Of a stretch of 64,000 nucleotides of DNA, positions 25,866 to 34,689 are shown piece after piece; position 1 is the stretch's first letter; every line of letters begins with the position of its first letter. The notes beneath the pieces were generated by a model that was not told the DNA's origin, did not search any database, and worked only from the letters and a program-made list of their open reading frames with translations. This DNA comes from Vampirovibrio sp. (GTDB lineage Bacteria; Cyanobacteriota; Vampirovibrionia; Vampirovibrionales; JAJTHC01). A program made the position numbers and the translations under genes. The stretch is taken from NCBI GenBank assembly GCA_024998755.1, contig JACEUU010000003.1, positions 992,001 to 1,056,000 of the forward strand. Reading direction: 5' to 3'.

Positions 25866-27638
25866 TTACAGTTTGTAAATTTCAGTTGATAACTTAGCCC
25901 ACGCTATATTAGGAGTTAACGGCATACCTGTTATGGTCTTATCTGATGAATACTGAGAAAATAACTTTTCTAAATCTGTTTTGTTTAAACTCAACTGGTT
26001 GCATAGTTTTGATATAGAAGTGATGATTGCTGGAGCAATAAAAGCAAAATCCTCATCAAACCCCGTCCCACTATTACCTGCTCCGTTTAAATCTAACCAA
26101 CAGACAATTAAATAATAGTTTAATGCTTCACTTGGATTGTTTGATTTTTCATAAATGATTCCAATTTGCATTAAACTATTTCTATACAACCCATAATCTT
26201 TCAAATTAAAATGTTCATCTGCTAATTTTGAAATTAGTTCGATAAGGCACTCTCTTACTGTTTTATTCTTTTTCTTAACTTGATCCGCTAATTCTTTTTC
26301 AGTAATATTATTGTTTTTCAGAAGCCTGTATATCCAATTTCGTTCGGCTCGTTCTTTTTGCAACTGATGCATTTTAAAAGAATCCGTTTCAGTTAACAGG
26401 ATTTTCTCACCTTTAAATTCATTTCTTTTAACGAAAATTAACTCTCCGCAAGCAGAGCATATTCCTTTGCTCGACGTAATTTTAGAAGTCCCTTGTAGAC
26501 AATAAGGACAAATTGATTGATTGTAAAACCGAACATTTTGATCAAATTGATGAACGTCAATTTCATCAAAGAGAATTGATTTCTTGAAAATATTACTCGG
26601 TTCTTTAGTAGCCTCATTTTTCTTAACTTTTACAAGTACTATCGAATTTCTACTTCTAATTGACCTAAGTTTTACTTTCAAGTTATCGTGGGTTTTTTGA
26701 AGTAATTCGCGGGCAATGCCTGTAAATTCAAAACTATTGATTAGGCTAGGTATTTGTACGGTTCTTGATTTAAGAGAATAATTAGCAGCAATTATTTCCT
26801 CAGTTAAAACAGAAGAATCGATTATAAATTGTTTTATGGGAATACCATCACAATTAAACTTTTCAAAAATTAATTGTGTTAACTCTACTTCAAAAAATTC
26901 AGATTCATTTTTTATGTATCGTTCATTATTGAAATTTACTTTTTTAGCTAAACTCATTAATTCTAAAGCCGTTAGAGCAATATTAAGTGATCGTTTAGCT
27001 AGCAAGTAAAGATCAGATATTATTACTTCTTCAATTGGAGTATTCTCAATGAACTGTAGGAGAAAATCTACTCTATTATTAATTATTGAACAAGCAATCA
27101 ATGCATCTGAAGAGTAAGACAAAAAGGAAGTGTTTTTATGATGTTTTCTTAACCTTAAAACCATATTAAAAGCAGACTCATAATCTCCAAAAAATAAATG
27201 TCTTTCAAGTCCATAATAAAATAAAAATATATATCCAATATGAATGGGAGAGTCTATATGCCTAAGCCAGTTTAAATAAACCCAACGTTGCTCTGGTGTA
27301 ATTGAATGGTAAGCTGGATAATAACCAAGATTTTCAATGAAAGTATCTAAAGAGGGTTCTTTTATTACATTATTGAAGCTAATTACACTGGGTTCAACGG
27401 TACTACTCAAAGAGATTTCAATAGTATAATCGCTAATTTTAACTTTGCTGGAATTGGTTAAATCCGTATTGTAATTTTCAAATTCCCCATCTGCAAACCA
27501 TAATAATTCCATTATTTCATTCGGAATGGTATCCAATTTAACTTTTAATGGCGTAGAATTAACAACATTTTTTTCAGTGGCTAATTCTACAACGTTCTTA
27601 GTTTCGATTATTTTCAGAAACAACTTTAGTAAATTCAA
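25866..27638 (-). CDS. TerB_N-domain-like protein with zinc ribbon
   Basis: 590 residues. Around residues 110-160 it has Y-Y-P-A-Y-H-S-I-T-P-E-Q-R-W-V-Y-L-N-W-L and I-G-Y-I-F-L-F-Y-Y-G-L-E-R-H-L, the pattern of the TerB_N domain found in tellurite-resistance and stress-associated gene sets. Near residue 370 lies a zinc ribbon C-P-Y-C ... C-S-A-C-G. The C-terminal third is helical and Leu/Asn/Lys-rich. I see no TerB domain in the middle, so it is not a standard TerB_N-TerB-TerB_C protein. It is more AT-rich than its neighbours and flanked by a repeat and a gene fragment, which suggests acquisition. Assignment from remembered family consensus. Confidence 0.6.
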   Translation of the reverse strand: MNLLKLFLKIIETKNVVELATEKNVVNSTPLKVKLDTIPNEIMELLWFADGEFENYNTDLTNSSKVKISDYTIEISLSSTVEPSVISFNNVIKEPSLDTFIENLGYYPAYHSITPEQRWVYLNWLRHIDSPIHIGYIFLFYYGLERHLFFGDYESAFNMVLRLRKHHKNTSFLSYSSDALIACSIINNRVDFLLQFIENTPIEEVIISDLYLLAKRSLNIALTALELMSLAKKVNFNNERYIKNESEFFEVELTQLIFEKFNCDGIPIKQFIIDSSVLTEEIIAANYSLKSRTVQIPSLINSFEFTGIARELLQKTHDNLKVKLRSIRSRNSIVLVKVKKNEATKEPSNIFKKSILFDEIDVHQFDQNVRFYNQSICPYCLQGTSKITSSKGICSACGELIFVKRNEFKGEKILLTETDSFKMHQLQKERAERNWIYRLLKNNNITEKELADQVKKKNKTVRECLIELISKLADEHFNLKDYGLYRNSLMQIGIIYEKSNNPSEALNYYLIVCWLDLNGAGNSGTGFDEDFAFIAPAIITSISKLCNQLSLNKTDLEKLFSQYSSDKTITGMPLTPNIAWAKLSTEIYKL

Positions 27639-27667
27639 AAAATAGCACCTTTTTTTGTTTGAATGAC

Positions 27668-27874
27668 TTAGTCAACATACTGAACCGTTGCTTCAACACA
27701 ATAGCCAACGAGGGCAACAGCCATCGGGGTGGTTTGCCCCACAATAGCCCAGCGTAATAAGTTTGTTTGAACGGGAAAATGAGCCAAAATAGCACGTTCT
27801 ATCGTTTCAATACAAAGCCCCTGGTTTACTGGTACTGCAATAGCAACAGATTGGGTTTCTACTACGGTAGACAT
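27668..27874 (-). CDS. Small hypothetical protein downstream of glmS
   Basis: 68 residues from ATG 27874; GGTGGTGAT provides a plausible ribosome site. A TTG at 27892 is also in frame. The sequence is Val/Ala/Thr-rich with two cysteines (G-L-C-I-E, G-Y-C-V-E) and no signal peptide. It begins 21 bases after the glmS stop in the same direction, so it may be co-transcribed. No family recognised; it could be spurious. Confidence 0.45.
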   Translation of the reverse strand: MSTVVETQSVAIAVPVNQGLCIETIERAILAHFPVQTNLLRWAIVGQTTPMAVALVGYCVEATVQYVD

Positions 27875-27895
27875 TGTTTGTATCACCACCAACGA

Positions 27896-29827
27896 TTATT
27901 CTACCGTAACACTTTTGGCTAGGTTTCGGGGCTGATCAACATCTTTACCCAAATGTTCCGCAATATAATACGAAAGCAACTGCAACGGAATGGCACTTAA
28001 CAAGGGCGAAAGTAGCTCATCGCAAGCAGGGTAAGTAATCACATCCATAAACGTATCAGCATACCCATCAGGAATAGGTTCGTTGGTTAGGGCGATGACT
28101 TGAGCTTCTCTCGCACGGGCTTCTTGGCAGTTAGACAACATTTTATCAAACACGCTACCACCCGCTAATAAAGTGAGTACTGGCATTTTTTCATCTAACA
28201 AAGCAATCGGGCCATGTTTGAGTTCCGCACCGGAATAGCCTTCTGCATGAATGTAAGAAATTTCCTTCAGCTTTAACGCCCCTTCCATCGCCACAGGGAA
28301 GTTAATTCCCCGAGCTACAAACAAGAAACTAGGGTAAGCCGCATATTTTTTCGCCAATTTATGATAAGTATCCACATCGGAAAGCATCGCTTCCATTTGA
28401 ACCGGAATACGAAGTAGGGCTTGCTTCAAGCTAGGCAATAGGGCTAATTGGGCAGGCAAAGCGGGGGTTCTTTGTTCCAGCATAAAAATGCCTAGCAATT
28501 GCAACGCCACCAGTTGAGCCACAAAACTTTTAGTCGCACAAACACTGACTTCTACACCTGCCCGCACATCAATCACGGCATCAACTTCCCGAGCCATGCT
28601 GCTATCAGGCCGATTGGTTAAAGCAATGGTTCTAGCACCCGAAGTTTTGGCTTGCCGAATGGCTTCTAACGTATCCGCCGTTTCGCCAGATTGTGAAATG
28701 GCTACAACCAACGTTTTAGGCGTTAGTACGGGTTGCCGATACCGATATTCGCCAGCAGCTTCCACTTCGACAGAAACACGAACGAGTTGTTCAATAAAAT
28801 ATTTAGCCACCAACCCCGCATTGTAGGATGTACCGCACCCAATAATCACCAATCTATCCACATCTGCAACCAAGGCATCAAGTGTTTTCGGTAAGGAATC
28901 GCCATGTTGTTTGGAGCGATAAGGAGCGTCATTTTCAAGAGCGATTGGGGCATCTACAGCCGAAAGCCTACCGCTTAGGGCATTACGAACGACATCAGGT
29001 TGTTCGTAAATTTCTTTCAGCATAAAGTGCTTATAGCCTTTTTTATCAATGGTTAAAGGCCCTGTTACAATGGTTTCCACCCGAGGGGAAAGTGCTTGCC
29101 CATCGGCATCAAACAGTTTTAAGCCTTCAGGGGAAAGTTCGACCAGTTGCCCATCTTCAAGGTAAAGCACTTTGTTGGTGTAGGCTACCAAAGCTACTAC
29201 ATCGCTAGCGACCCAAAACTCGTCGTTATTTAAGCCAATGCCCACAACTAGAGGGGCTTGTTGGCGGGTTGCAAACAGGCGTTCTGGCGAACCTTGGTGC
29301 ATAACGGTTAGGGCATAAGCCCCCGTTAATTGCTGTTTCGTTTGCCGAAGAATATCTATAAAAGGCGTGTTTTCTGCTGTTTGCTTCATGGTTTCTTCTA
29401 GCAAATGAACGATGCTTTCAGTATCGGTTTCAGACCGAAAAACGTAACCTTTACCCTGTAAATCTTGTTTAAGGGTGGCAAAATTTTCAATAATACCGTT
29501 GTGCACCAATACAATTTCGCCATTTTGGCTGTGGTGCGGATGGGCGTTATCTAACGTTGGCGTACCGTGGGTTGCCCAACGGATATGCCCTATACCTAGT
29601 TGGTAAGCGGGGTGGGTGGCATCCGTTTCTTGCATGAGTTCAGGAGGGAGGGCGTTGGCTAAATTTTGAAGTTTCCCCGTGGCTTTGACGGTTTTAAGTT
29701 GATTAGATTGGGAATCAAACCAAGAAAGGCCAGCGGAATCGTACCCACGGTATTCCAATTGACGAAGACTTTGAACCAGTAGAGGGAGTAAGGCTTTTTT
29801 GCCTAAATAACCAACAATTCCGCACAT
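27896..29827 (-). CDS. glmS: Glutamine--fructose-6-phosphate aminotransferase GlmS
   Basis: 643 residues. Makes glucosamine-6-phosphate for peptidoglycan and lipopolysaccharide precursors. The N-terminal glutaminase domain begins M-C-G-I-V-G-Y with nucleophile Cys2, then L-E-Y-R-G-Y-D-S-A-G and G-I-G-H-I-R-W-A-T-H-G. Two SIS domains follow (I-I-G-C-G-T-S-Y-N-A-G; I-S-Q-S-G-E-T-A-D-T; C-A-T-K-S-F), ending P-R-N-L-A-K-S-V-T-V-E. Slightly longer than the usual ~610, owing to loop insertions around residue 290. No glmS ribozyme-like element was evident upstream. Confidence 0.97.
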   Translation of the reverse strand: MCGIVGYLGKKALLPLLVQSLRQLEYRGYDSAGLSWFDSQSNQLKTVKATGKLQNLANALPPELMQETDATHPAYQLGIGHIRWATHGTPTLDNAHPHHSQNGEIVLVHNGIIENFATLKQDLQGKGYVFRSETDTESIVHLLEETMKQTAENTPFIDILRQTKQQLTGAYALTVMHQGSPERLFATRQQAPLVVGIGLNNDEFWVASDVVALVAYTNKVLYLEDGQLVELSPEGLKLFDADGQALSPRVETIVTGPLTIDKKGYKHFMLKEIYEQPDVVRNALSGRLSAVDAPIALENDAPYRSKQHGDSLPKTLDALVADVDRLVIIGCGTSYNAGLVAKYFIEQLVRVSVEVEAAGEYRYRQPVLTPKTLVVAISQSGETADTLEAIRQAKTSGARTIALTNRPDSSMAREVDAVIDVRAGVEVSVCATKSFVAQLVALQLLGIFMLEQRTPALPAQLALLPSLKQALLRIPVQMEAMLSDVDTYHKLAKKYAAYPSFLFVARGINFPVAMEGALKLKEISYIHAEGYSGAELKHGPIALLDEKMPVLTLLAGGSVFDKMLSNCQEARAREAQVIALTNEPIPDGYADTFMDVITYPACDELLSPLLSAIPLQLLSYYIAEHLGKDVDQPRNLAKSVTVE

Positions 29828-29956
29828 AAAGATGAGTTAGCTTTCTGCATTTTGAATGAAGAGTAGAGAAATGGAATGTCCAACAAATTTACTCTAATTG
29901 TGCTTCAAACAGAGTCAGTATTCAAGCTAAGTATTTAACTTAAAAGCTTATCATTA

Positions 29957-30685
29957 CTAAGCAGTTAATAATTGCTTATGGCTATCCCGATCACTCCATA
30001 GGATGTGATGAATGTTATAACTTTGCAAAGCTTGAATACTACCAGCGGTAGGAGATTTATCTCTATCATTTAAGATTGCAATAGGCATAGCATTTTCTGA
30101 TCTAGCCTCTTTTGTATCAAGCCAAGCCATAATAAAACCTTCTGCCCTGTCCCTACTTGGGTTATTAATTGACCTAATAACACGTTCTGGTTTGATTTTC
30201 GATTTAGGCACTACATGATCAAATATATGGTTGTATCCAGTCTTTCCAACAAAGCCCACCCTAGAAATAAAGCTCACGTTAGAATCCTCTAGCCACTGAG
30301 TAACGTCTTCACAGAACAGTGATTCTACAGTAGGATTTGCTAAATAGAACATATCATTCACAGCCAAAATTGATTGAATTAAATTGTGTTTTCGCAGTGG
30401 GAAATTCTCCGCTGTAGCGGTTACCTTTAACTCTTCTCCAAGTTCCAATCCAAAACCGTTTACAACCTGTTTCAGCAAAGCTTGTCGCTTACTGCTTTTC
30501 ATAGAAAAGCCAGAATGCTCTAAATCAATCAGAGTTTCTCCGCCATCAGTAAGGGTGTATTGCCCATTTTCAAATTTAGTATAAGTTTGAATATAATCAT
30601 TATGCCTATCTAAATAAGGCGTAGTAATTTCAGTATAATGACCAATTTCTTTAAGGATGGTTTTATCTTTAAGCCATTTCCAATG
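29957..30685 (-). pseudogene. DUF1828/DUF1829 protein, N-terminus cut off by IS5
   Basis: The frame reads W-L-K-D-K-T-I-L-K-E-I-G, E-I-T-T-P-Y-L-D-R-H-N-D-Y-I-Q, L-T-D-G-G-E-T-L-I-D-L, then M-K-S-S-K-R-Q (ATG at 30502) and on to G-F-V-G-K-T-G-Y-N-H-I-F-D-H-V-V-P. The first part matches DUF1828, the second DUF1829, which normally occur together in one protein of unknown function often found on mobile DNA. The frame runs into the terminal repeat of the IS5 element at 30685 and hits a stop there. About the first 15-20 residues and the promoter are lost. A remnant from ATG 30502 (181 residues) could still be made. Confidence 0.8.
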
Positions 30686-31843
30686 AAGTTACGGAAAAAA
30701 GGGCAAGGTAAAATAGAAGGGACATTATTCCACCTCTCATAGGATACCCCACCCCCATGACTACCTTTGCCGACATCCAAATTCAACAAGCCACCCCCAC
30801 TCACAAATTCCTAGAGGAAATGAACCAAACCCTACCATGGCAACTATTTGAAACTATCCTCAAAACACACATCCACCACAAACCCAACGGCAGACCCCCC
30901 TACAAACGCCTACTACTGCTCAAAATGAACCTCCTCAAAATATGGTTCAATCTCTCCTATGAACAAACCGAATTTCAATGCCACGACAGACTCTCCTTCC
31001 GAAAGTTTCTCGGCTTCTCCTTAGAATCCCCCATCCCTGAAGCCACGACACTCGAAAACTTCCAACACGAACTGCAAAACACCCCAGCCCAAGAAGCCCT
31101 TTTCTTAGCCTTAGACACCTTCTTTCAAGAGAAAAACCTCATTCTCAAAGAAGGCAACTTGGTAGATGCCACCTTTATTAAAGCCAATAGCAAACAGAGA
31201 AAAAAACCTGAAGACCAGAGCGACCCTGATGCCACTTATGGCTACAAGGGGTTTGGTTACAGTGCCACGGTTAATGTGGATGCTAAAAGCAAGTTGATTC
31301 GTAAGGTGGTTGTTACTGGGGCCAATGTGCATGACAGTCAGAGTTTAATCCCTGTATTGGTGGGCGATGAGCAGACTGTTGGTGCGGATAGTGGTTATGT
31401 GGGCAAGGAGAAGGATTTAAAGGCATTGGGGATACAGCCGAGGATTATTAAGCGTCGGGTTCGGGGTAAGCAGCATGAACCAACGCCTGAGTTGACGGCT
31501 TCGCAGAAGCGGTTTAATGGGTTGGTTTCTAAGGTTCGGGCAAGAGTGGAGCATGTGTTTGCGGGTTGGAAGACGGTGTTTAAGAAGGTTCGTGTGTCTT
31601 GTCGTGGGTTAGTGCGTGTTTCTGCGGAGATTTTGGGCTTGGCATTTGGGTATAATTGTCGTCGGTATGGTTTTTTGGTGAGGAGGGGGGTAGGTTTTAG
31701 TGGATTCTTGTATGGTTTTTAGGTAATTATGATCCGAAAAGAGTGGAAACAAGGGGTATTGTTCTGTTTTTTGAGCATTTTTGGTTGAATTTTATTAAAA
31801 AACACTCACTACTCCCACCTGCACACCCTTATTCCGTAACTTC
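30685..31843 (+). mobile_element. IS5-family element, copy 1 (complete)
   Basis: 1159 bases with terminal repeats GAAGTTACGGAAAAAAGGGC (left) and the inverse of GAAGTTACGGAATAAGGG (right). It is nearly identical to copy 3 at 39424-40580 and the truncated copy 2 at 33195-33998. It truncates the DUF1828/1829 gene on the left and abuts a truncated IS630 on the right. Confidence 0.92.
30757..31722 (+). CDS. IS5-family transposase, copy 1
   Basis: 321 residues. DDE transposase: an N-terminal helical part (R-L-S-F-R-K-F-L-G), first Asp in V-D-A-T-F-I-K-A-N, Y-G-Y-K-G-F-G-Y, V-V-V-T-G-A-N-V-H-D-S, second Asp in V-G-A-D-S-G-Y-V-G, and the C-terminal V-R-A-R-V-E-H-V-F-A-G-W-K Glu region. It differs from copy 3 at only two residues seen (K/N near 127, I/L near 201). 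Intact and probably active. Confidence 0.93.
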   Translation: MTTFADIQIQQATPTHKFLEEMNQTLPWQLFETILKTHIHHKPNGRPPYKRLLLLKMNLLKIWFNLSYEQTEFQCHDRLSFRKFLGFSLESPIPEATTLENFQHELQNTPAQEALFLALDTFFQEKNLILKEGNLVDATFIKANSKQRKKPEDQSDPDATYGYKGFGYSATVNVDAKSKLIRKVVVTGANVHDSQSLIPVLVGDEQTVGADSGYVGKEKDLKALGIQPRIIKRRVRGKQHEPTPELTASQKRFNGLVSKVRARVEHVFAGWKTVFKKVRVSCRGLVRVSAEILGLAFGYNCRRYGFLVRRGVGFSGFLYGF

Positions 31844-31875
31844 GGGTATTATTGTTTGTTTGAAAGATTCTGATC

Positions 31876-32325
31876 ATGATTACCCAAGAAGACGTACTCG
31901 CCTTTGAAAAAACCTTCACCGACAAGAAAACCTATCGCCGATTCCTCTGCATTAAACTCAAAATAATCGACGGTAAAACACAAGCCGAAATAGCCCAACA
32001 TACGGGTTTCGGCTTTCGACACGTCCAACGCATTCAAGCCCAAGTTCAACAACACGGACTTTACAGTCTCTATCCTAAAAAAGGGATTGTACGCAATAGC
32101 CTACTACCCAGTAAACAAGCCGAAATAGACCTACTACAACGCCACAAAGGTAAGGTCGGTATCTACGATTTACACCAGGCACTCAACGCACTGGTGGGCA
32201 GACCCGTCATCTTTCAAACTGTTTACAACCTGCTCAATCGCCACGATTGGAAGGCAAAAGTACCTCGCCCAGTGCATCCCAACCATAATGATGAGGCTCA
32301 AACCCTCTTCAAAAAAACTTCCTGA
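31876..32325 (+). CDS. IS630 transposase, N-terminal ORF, copy 1
   Basis: 149 residues with a helix-turn-helix DNA-binding domain (D-G-K-T-Q-A-E-I-A-Q-H-T-G-F-G-F-R-H-V-Q-R-I). It overlaps the catalytic ORF by 38 bases in a different frame. Near the end is a run of seven As at the codons F-K-K-T-S, where loss of one A in the transcript or a +1 ribosomal shift would fuse the two. Confidence 0.88.
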   Translation: MITQEDVLAFEKTFTDKKTYRRFLCIKLKIIDGKTQAEIAQHTGFGFRHVQRIQAQVQQHGLYSLYPKKGIVRNSLLPSKQAEIDLLQRHKGKVGIYDLHQALNALVGRPVIFQTVYNLLNRHDWKAKVPRPVHPNHNDEAQTLFKKTS

Positions 32326-32878
32326 CTTCGTTAACTCTGTTACAAAAACAGTAAAAAAGCCAGTTCGGCTATTTTTTCAGGATGAGGCGAGGTTTGGCAA
32401 AATTTGCCAAGTTCGTAAAGTATGGTTACCCAAGGGTGAACGTTCAGTAGTGGAAGCTCAACATATACGGCAATACCTCTATGCGTATAGTACCATGGAA
32501 CCCAAGACGGGAGAGAGTGTTTCGTTGATTCTTCCGTATGCGGATACGGATTGGATGAACGTATTCTTACGTGAATTAAGTGAGCGTTACCCTGCAGATG
32601 AGATTGTGCTTGTTTTGGATGGTGCAGGTTGGCATAGAAGTGGGGGGCTGGTTGTTCCTGCTAACATTCGGTTGGTTTGTTTACCGCCGTATAGTCCGCA
32701 GTTGAACCCTGTGGAGCAGTTGTGGAAGGGTATTCGGACTCGGTTTTTTGGCAATGCTTATTTTGAGACGTTGGATGCAGTGGAAGCTCATTTAGTGAAG
32801 GCTTTACGCTGGGTAGAGGCTAATACAGCGTGGGTGAAATCGTTCGCCTATTTCCCCTATATTCAACACGCTATTTAA
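32288..32878 (+). CDS. IS630 transposase, catalytic ORF, copy 1
   Basis: 196 residues with the IS630 DDE triad: F-F-Q-D-E-A-R-F-G, L-V-L-D-G-A-G-W-H-R, and L-P-P-Y-S-P-Q-L-N-P-V-E-Q-L-W. It has its own ATG-ATG, but the natural product is most likely a fusion with the upstream ORF. Confidence 0.9.
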   Translation: MMRLKPSSKKLPDFVNSVTKTVKKPVRLFFQDEARFGKICQVRKVWLPKGERSVVEAQHIRQYLYAYSTMEPKTGESVSLILPYADTDWMNVFLRELSERYPADEIVLVLDGAGWHRSGGLVVPANIRLVCLPPYSPQLNPVEQLWKGIRTRFFGNAYFETLDAVEAHLVKALRWVEANTAWVKSFAYFPYIQHAI

Positions 32879-32893
32879 ACTTGGAATTGGTAT

Positions 32894-33155
32894 TAGAAGG
32901 TTCCTGTGTCTTGTCGTGGGTTAGTGCGTGTTTCTGCGGAGATTTTGGGCTTGGCATTTGGGTATAATTGTCGTCGGTATGGTTTTTTGGTGAGGAGGGG
33001 GGTAGGTTTTAGTGGATTCTTGTATGGTTTTTAGGTAATTATGATCCGAAAAGAGTGGAAACAAGGGGTATTGTTCTGTTTTTTGAGCATTTTTGGTTGA
33101 ATTTTATTAAAAAACACTCACTACTCCCACCTGCACACCCTTATTCCGTAACTTC
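32894..33155 (+). mobile_element. IS5 3'-end fragment
   Basis: Matches the last ~260 bases of IS5 copy 1, from the K-V-R-V-S-C-R-G codons to the right terminal repeat. It begins directly at the IS630 right end and stops at the displaced IS630 left end. Confidence 0.88.
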
Positions 33156-33194
33156 ACCCCTCTATTATACGCTATTTAAACTTGGAATTGGTAT
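33156..33194 (-). mobile_element. Displaced left end of IS630 copy 1 (inverted)
   Basis: Thirty-nine bases that are the inverse of the left end of IS630 copy 2, including the terminal repeat TACCAATTCCAAG. The four bases ACCC at its edge repeat GGGT at 31844, as expected if an IS5 had inserted into IS630 with a 4-bp duplication. Confidence 0.85.
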
Positions 33195-33927
33195 CAGGCG
33201 TTGGTTCATGCTGCTTACCCCGAACACGACGCTTAATAATCCTCGGCTGTATCCCCAACGCCTTCAAATCCTTCTCCTTACCCACATACCCACTATCCGC
33301 ACCAACAGTCTGCTCATCGCCCACCAGTACAGGCAGTAAACTCTGACTGTCATGCACATTGGCACCAGTAACAACCACCTTGCGAATCAACTTGCTTTTA
33401 GCATCTACATTAACCGTGGCACTGTAACCAAAGCCTTTGTAGCCATAAGTGGCATCAGGGTCGCTCTGGTCTTCAGGCTTTTTTCTCTGTTTGCTATTGG
33501 CTTTAATAAAGGTGGCATCTACCAAGTTGCCTTCTTTAAGAATGAGGTTGTTCTCTTGGAAGAAGGTGTCTAAGGCTAAGAAAAGGGCTTCTTGGGCTGG
33601 GGTGTTTTGCAGTTCGTGTTGGAAGTTTTCGAGTGTCGTGGCTTCAGGGATGGGGGATTCTAAGGAGAAGCCGAGAAACTTTCGGAAGGAGAGTCTGTCG
33701 TGGCATTGAAATTCGGTTTGTTCATAGGAGAGATTGAACCATATTTTGAGGAGGTTCATTTTGAGCAGTAGTAGGCGTTTGTAGGGTGGTCTGCCGTTGG
33801 GTTTGTGGTGGATGTGTGTTTTGAGGATGGTTTCAAATAGTTGCCATGGTAGGGTTTGGTTCATTTCCTCTAGGAATTTGTGGGTGGGGGTGGCTTGTTG
33901 AATTTGGATGTCGGCAAAGGTAGTCAT
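33195..33927 (-). pseudogene. IS5 transposase copy 2, C-terminus lost
   Basis: Residues 1 to about 244 match the intact transposase up to K-Q-H-E-P-T-P, after which the frame runs into IS630 end sequence and stops at 33172. The C-terminal catalytic Glu region is absent, so it is inactive. Confidence 0.9.
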
Positions 33928-33998
33928 GGGGGTGGGGTATCCTATGAGAGGTGGAATAATGTCCCTTCTATTTTACCTTGCCCTTTTTCCGTAACTTC
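33195..33998 (-). mobile_element. IS5 copy 2, truncated
   Basis: The left two thirds of the IS5 element in reverse orientation, with its left terminal repeat ending at 33998. Its other side stops at the displaced IS630 end. It is inserted in the 3' part of an IS1-like transposase gene. Confidence 0.9.
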
Positions 33999-34457
33999 AT
34001 ATCTTAAATTAACTCGGTGAAAGTAAATGGCTATGGCATGAATCAAATCACCCAAACACCGAGAGACGACTTTACCTCGTCGTTTAAACCGAGCAAACCA
34101 ATGTCGCAAATCGCTCCAAGTCTGTTCTGCTGTATACGTTTCAGCCTTGCTTTGAACCAATTTTTCACTAGGCAACACGGCATTGTAGGCTTTCCAATGG
34201 TCAGCACAATAAACTTCAACCTTGAATAACTGAAGCCGTTTCCATAATTTTTTCAAGGTTTTAATGCCACGACAACCCACTTCCCAGTCCAAGATTCGCC
34301 TTGTTTCTCGACAAACAGCCACCCATACCCAGATTTTGCGTTTTTTTCGGTAAGAAACGTGCAGAGTTCATCGAGCTTAACAACAGTGGTTTTCTGTGGC
34401 TCTAACCGACAAGCAGTGGTGTCTATTTTACGAATTTGTTTGAGTACAGCAGGCGTT
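33999..34457 (-). pseudogene. IS1-family transposase remnant with frameshift site
   Basis: Minus-strand coding. An upstream frame reads K-L-D-E-L-C-T-F-L-T-E-K-N and, after a run of seven As followed by C (about 34340-34352), the -1 frame continues K-R-K-I-W-V-W-V-A-V-C-R-E-T-R-R-I-L ... Y-C-A-D-H-W-K-A-Y ... H-A-I-A-I-Y-F-H-R-V-N. This is the insA-insB' arrangement of IS1, with its slippery A-run kept. The InsA N-terminus is missing at the MITE boundary (34457), and the C-terminus is fused to IS5 end sequence, giving an open frame to 33942. Confidence 0.85.
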
Positions 34458-34459
34458 TA

Positions 34460-34620
34460 TACCAATTCAAAGTTAGAATAGCGTATAGCTTTCTCTATGT
34501 AGGGGTGCGATTTATCGCATCCGTTTAGGGCTTGTGGGACGGACTGATGCAACGCATAGACCGCTAGGGCTAATAAATCACGCCCCTACAAAAACACGCC
34601 ATTTAATCTTGGAATTGGTA
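34460..34620. mobile_element. IS630-related MITE, copy 1
   Basis: 161 bases with ends TACCAATTCAAAG and CTTGGAATTGGTA, flanked by TTA on both sides. Practically identical to the copy at 59250-59410. Ends match those of the IS630 element adjacent to it, so it is probably moved by that transposase. Interior has no coding capacity. Confidence 0.88.
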
Positions 34621-34689
34621 TTATACCAATTCCAAGTTTAAATAGCGTATAATAGAGGGGTATTATTGTTTGTTTGAAAGATTCTGATC

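Larger units (their letters stand above)
31844..32893 (+). mobile_element. IS630-family element, copy 1 (left end displaced)
   Basis: Identical over its length to copy 2 (34624-35706), but lacks the first ~35 bases including the left terminal repeat; that missing end is found inverted at 33156-33194. The right end CTTGGAATTGGTA is present. Both genes are intact, but without its left end the copy is probably immobile. Confidence 0.9.

Noticed and set aside
29828..29956. glmS ribozyme or riboswitch upstream of glmS
   Set aside because: The region is short and AT-rich and shows none of the conserved ribozyme core.
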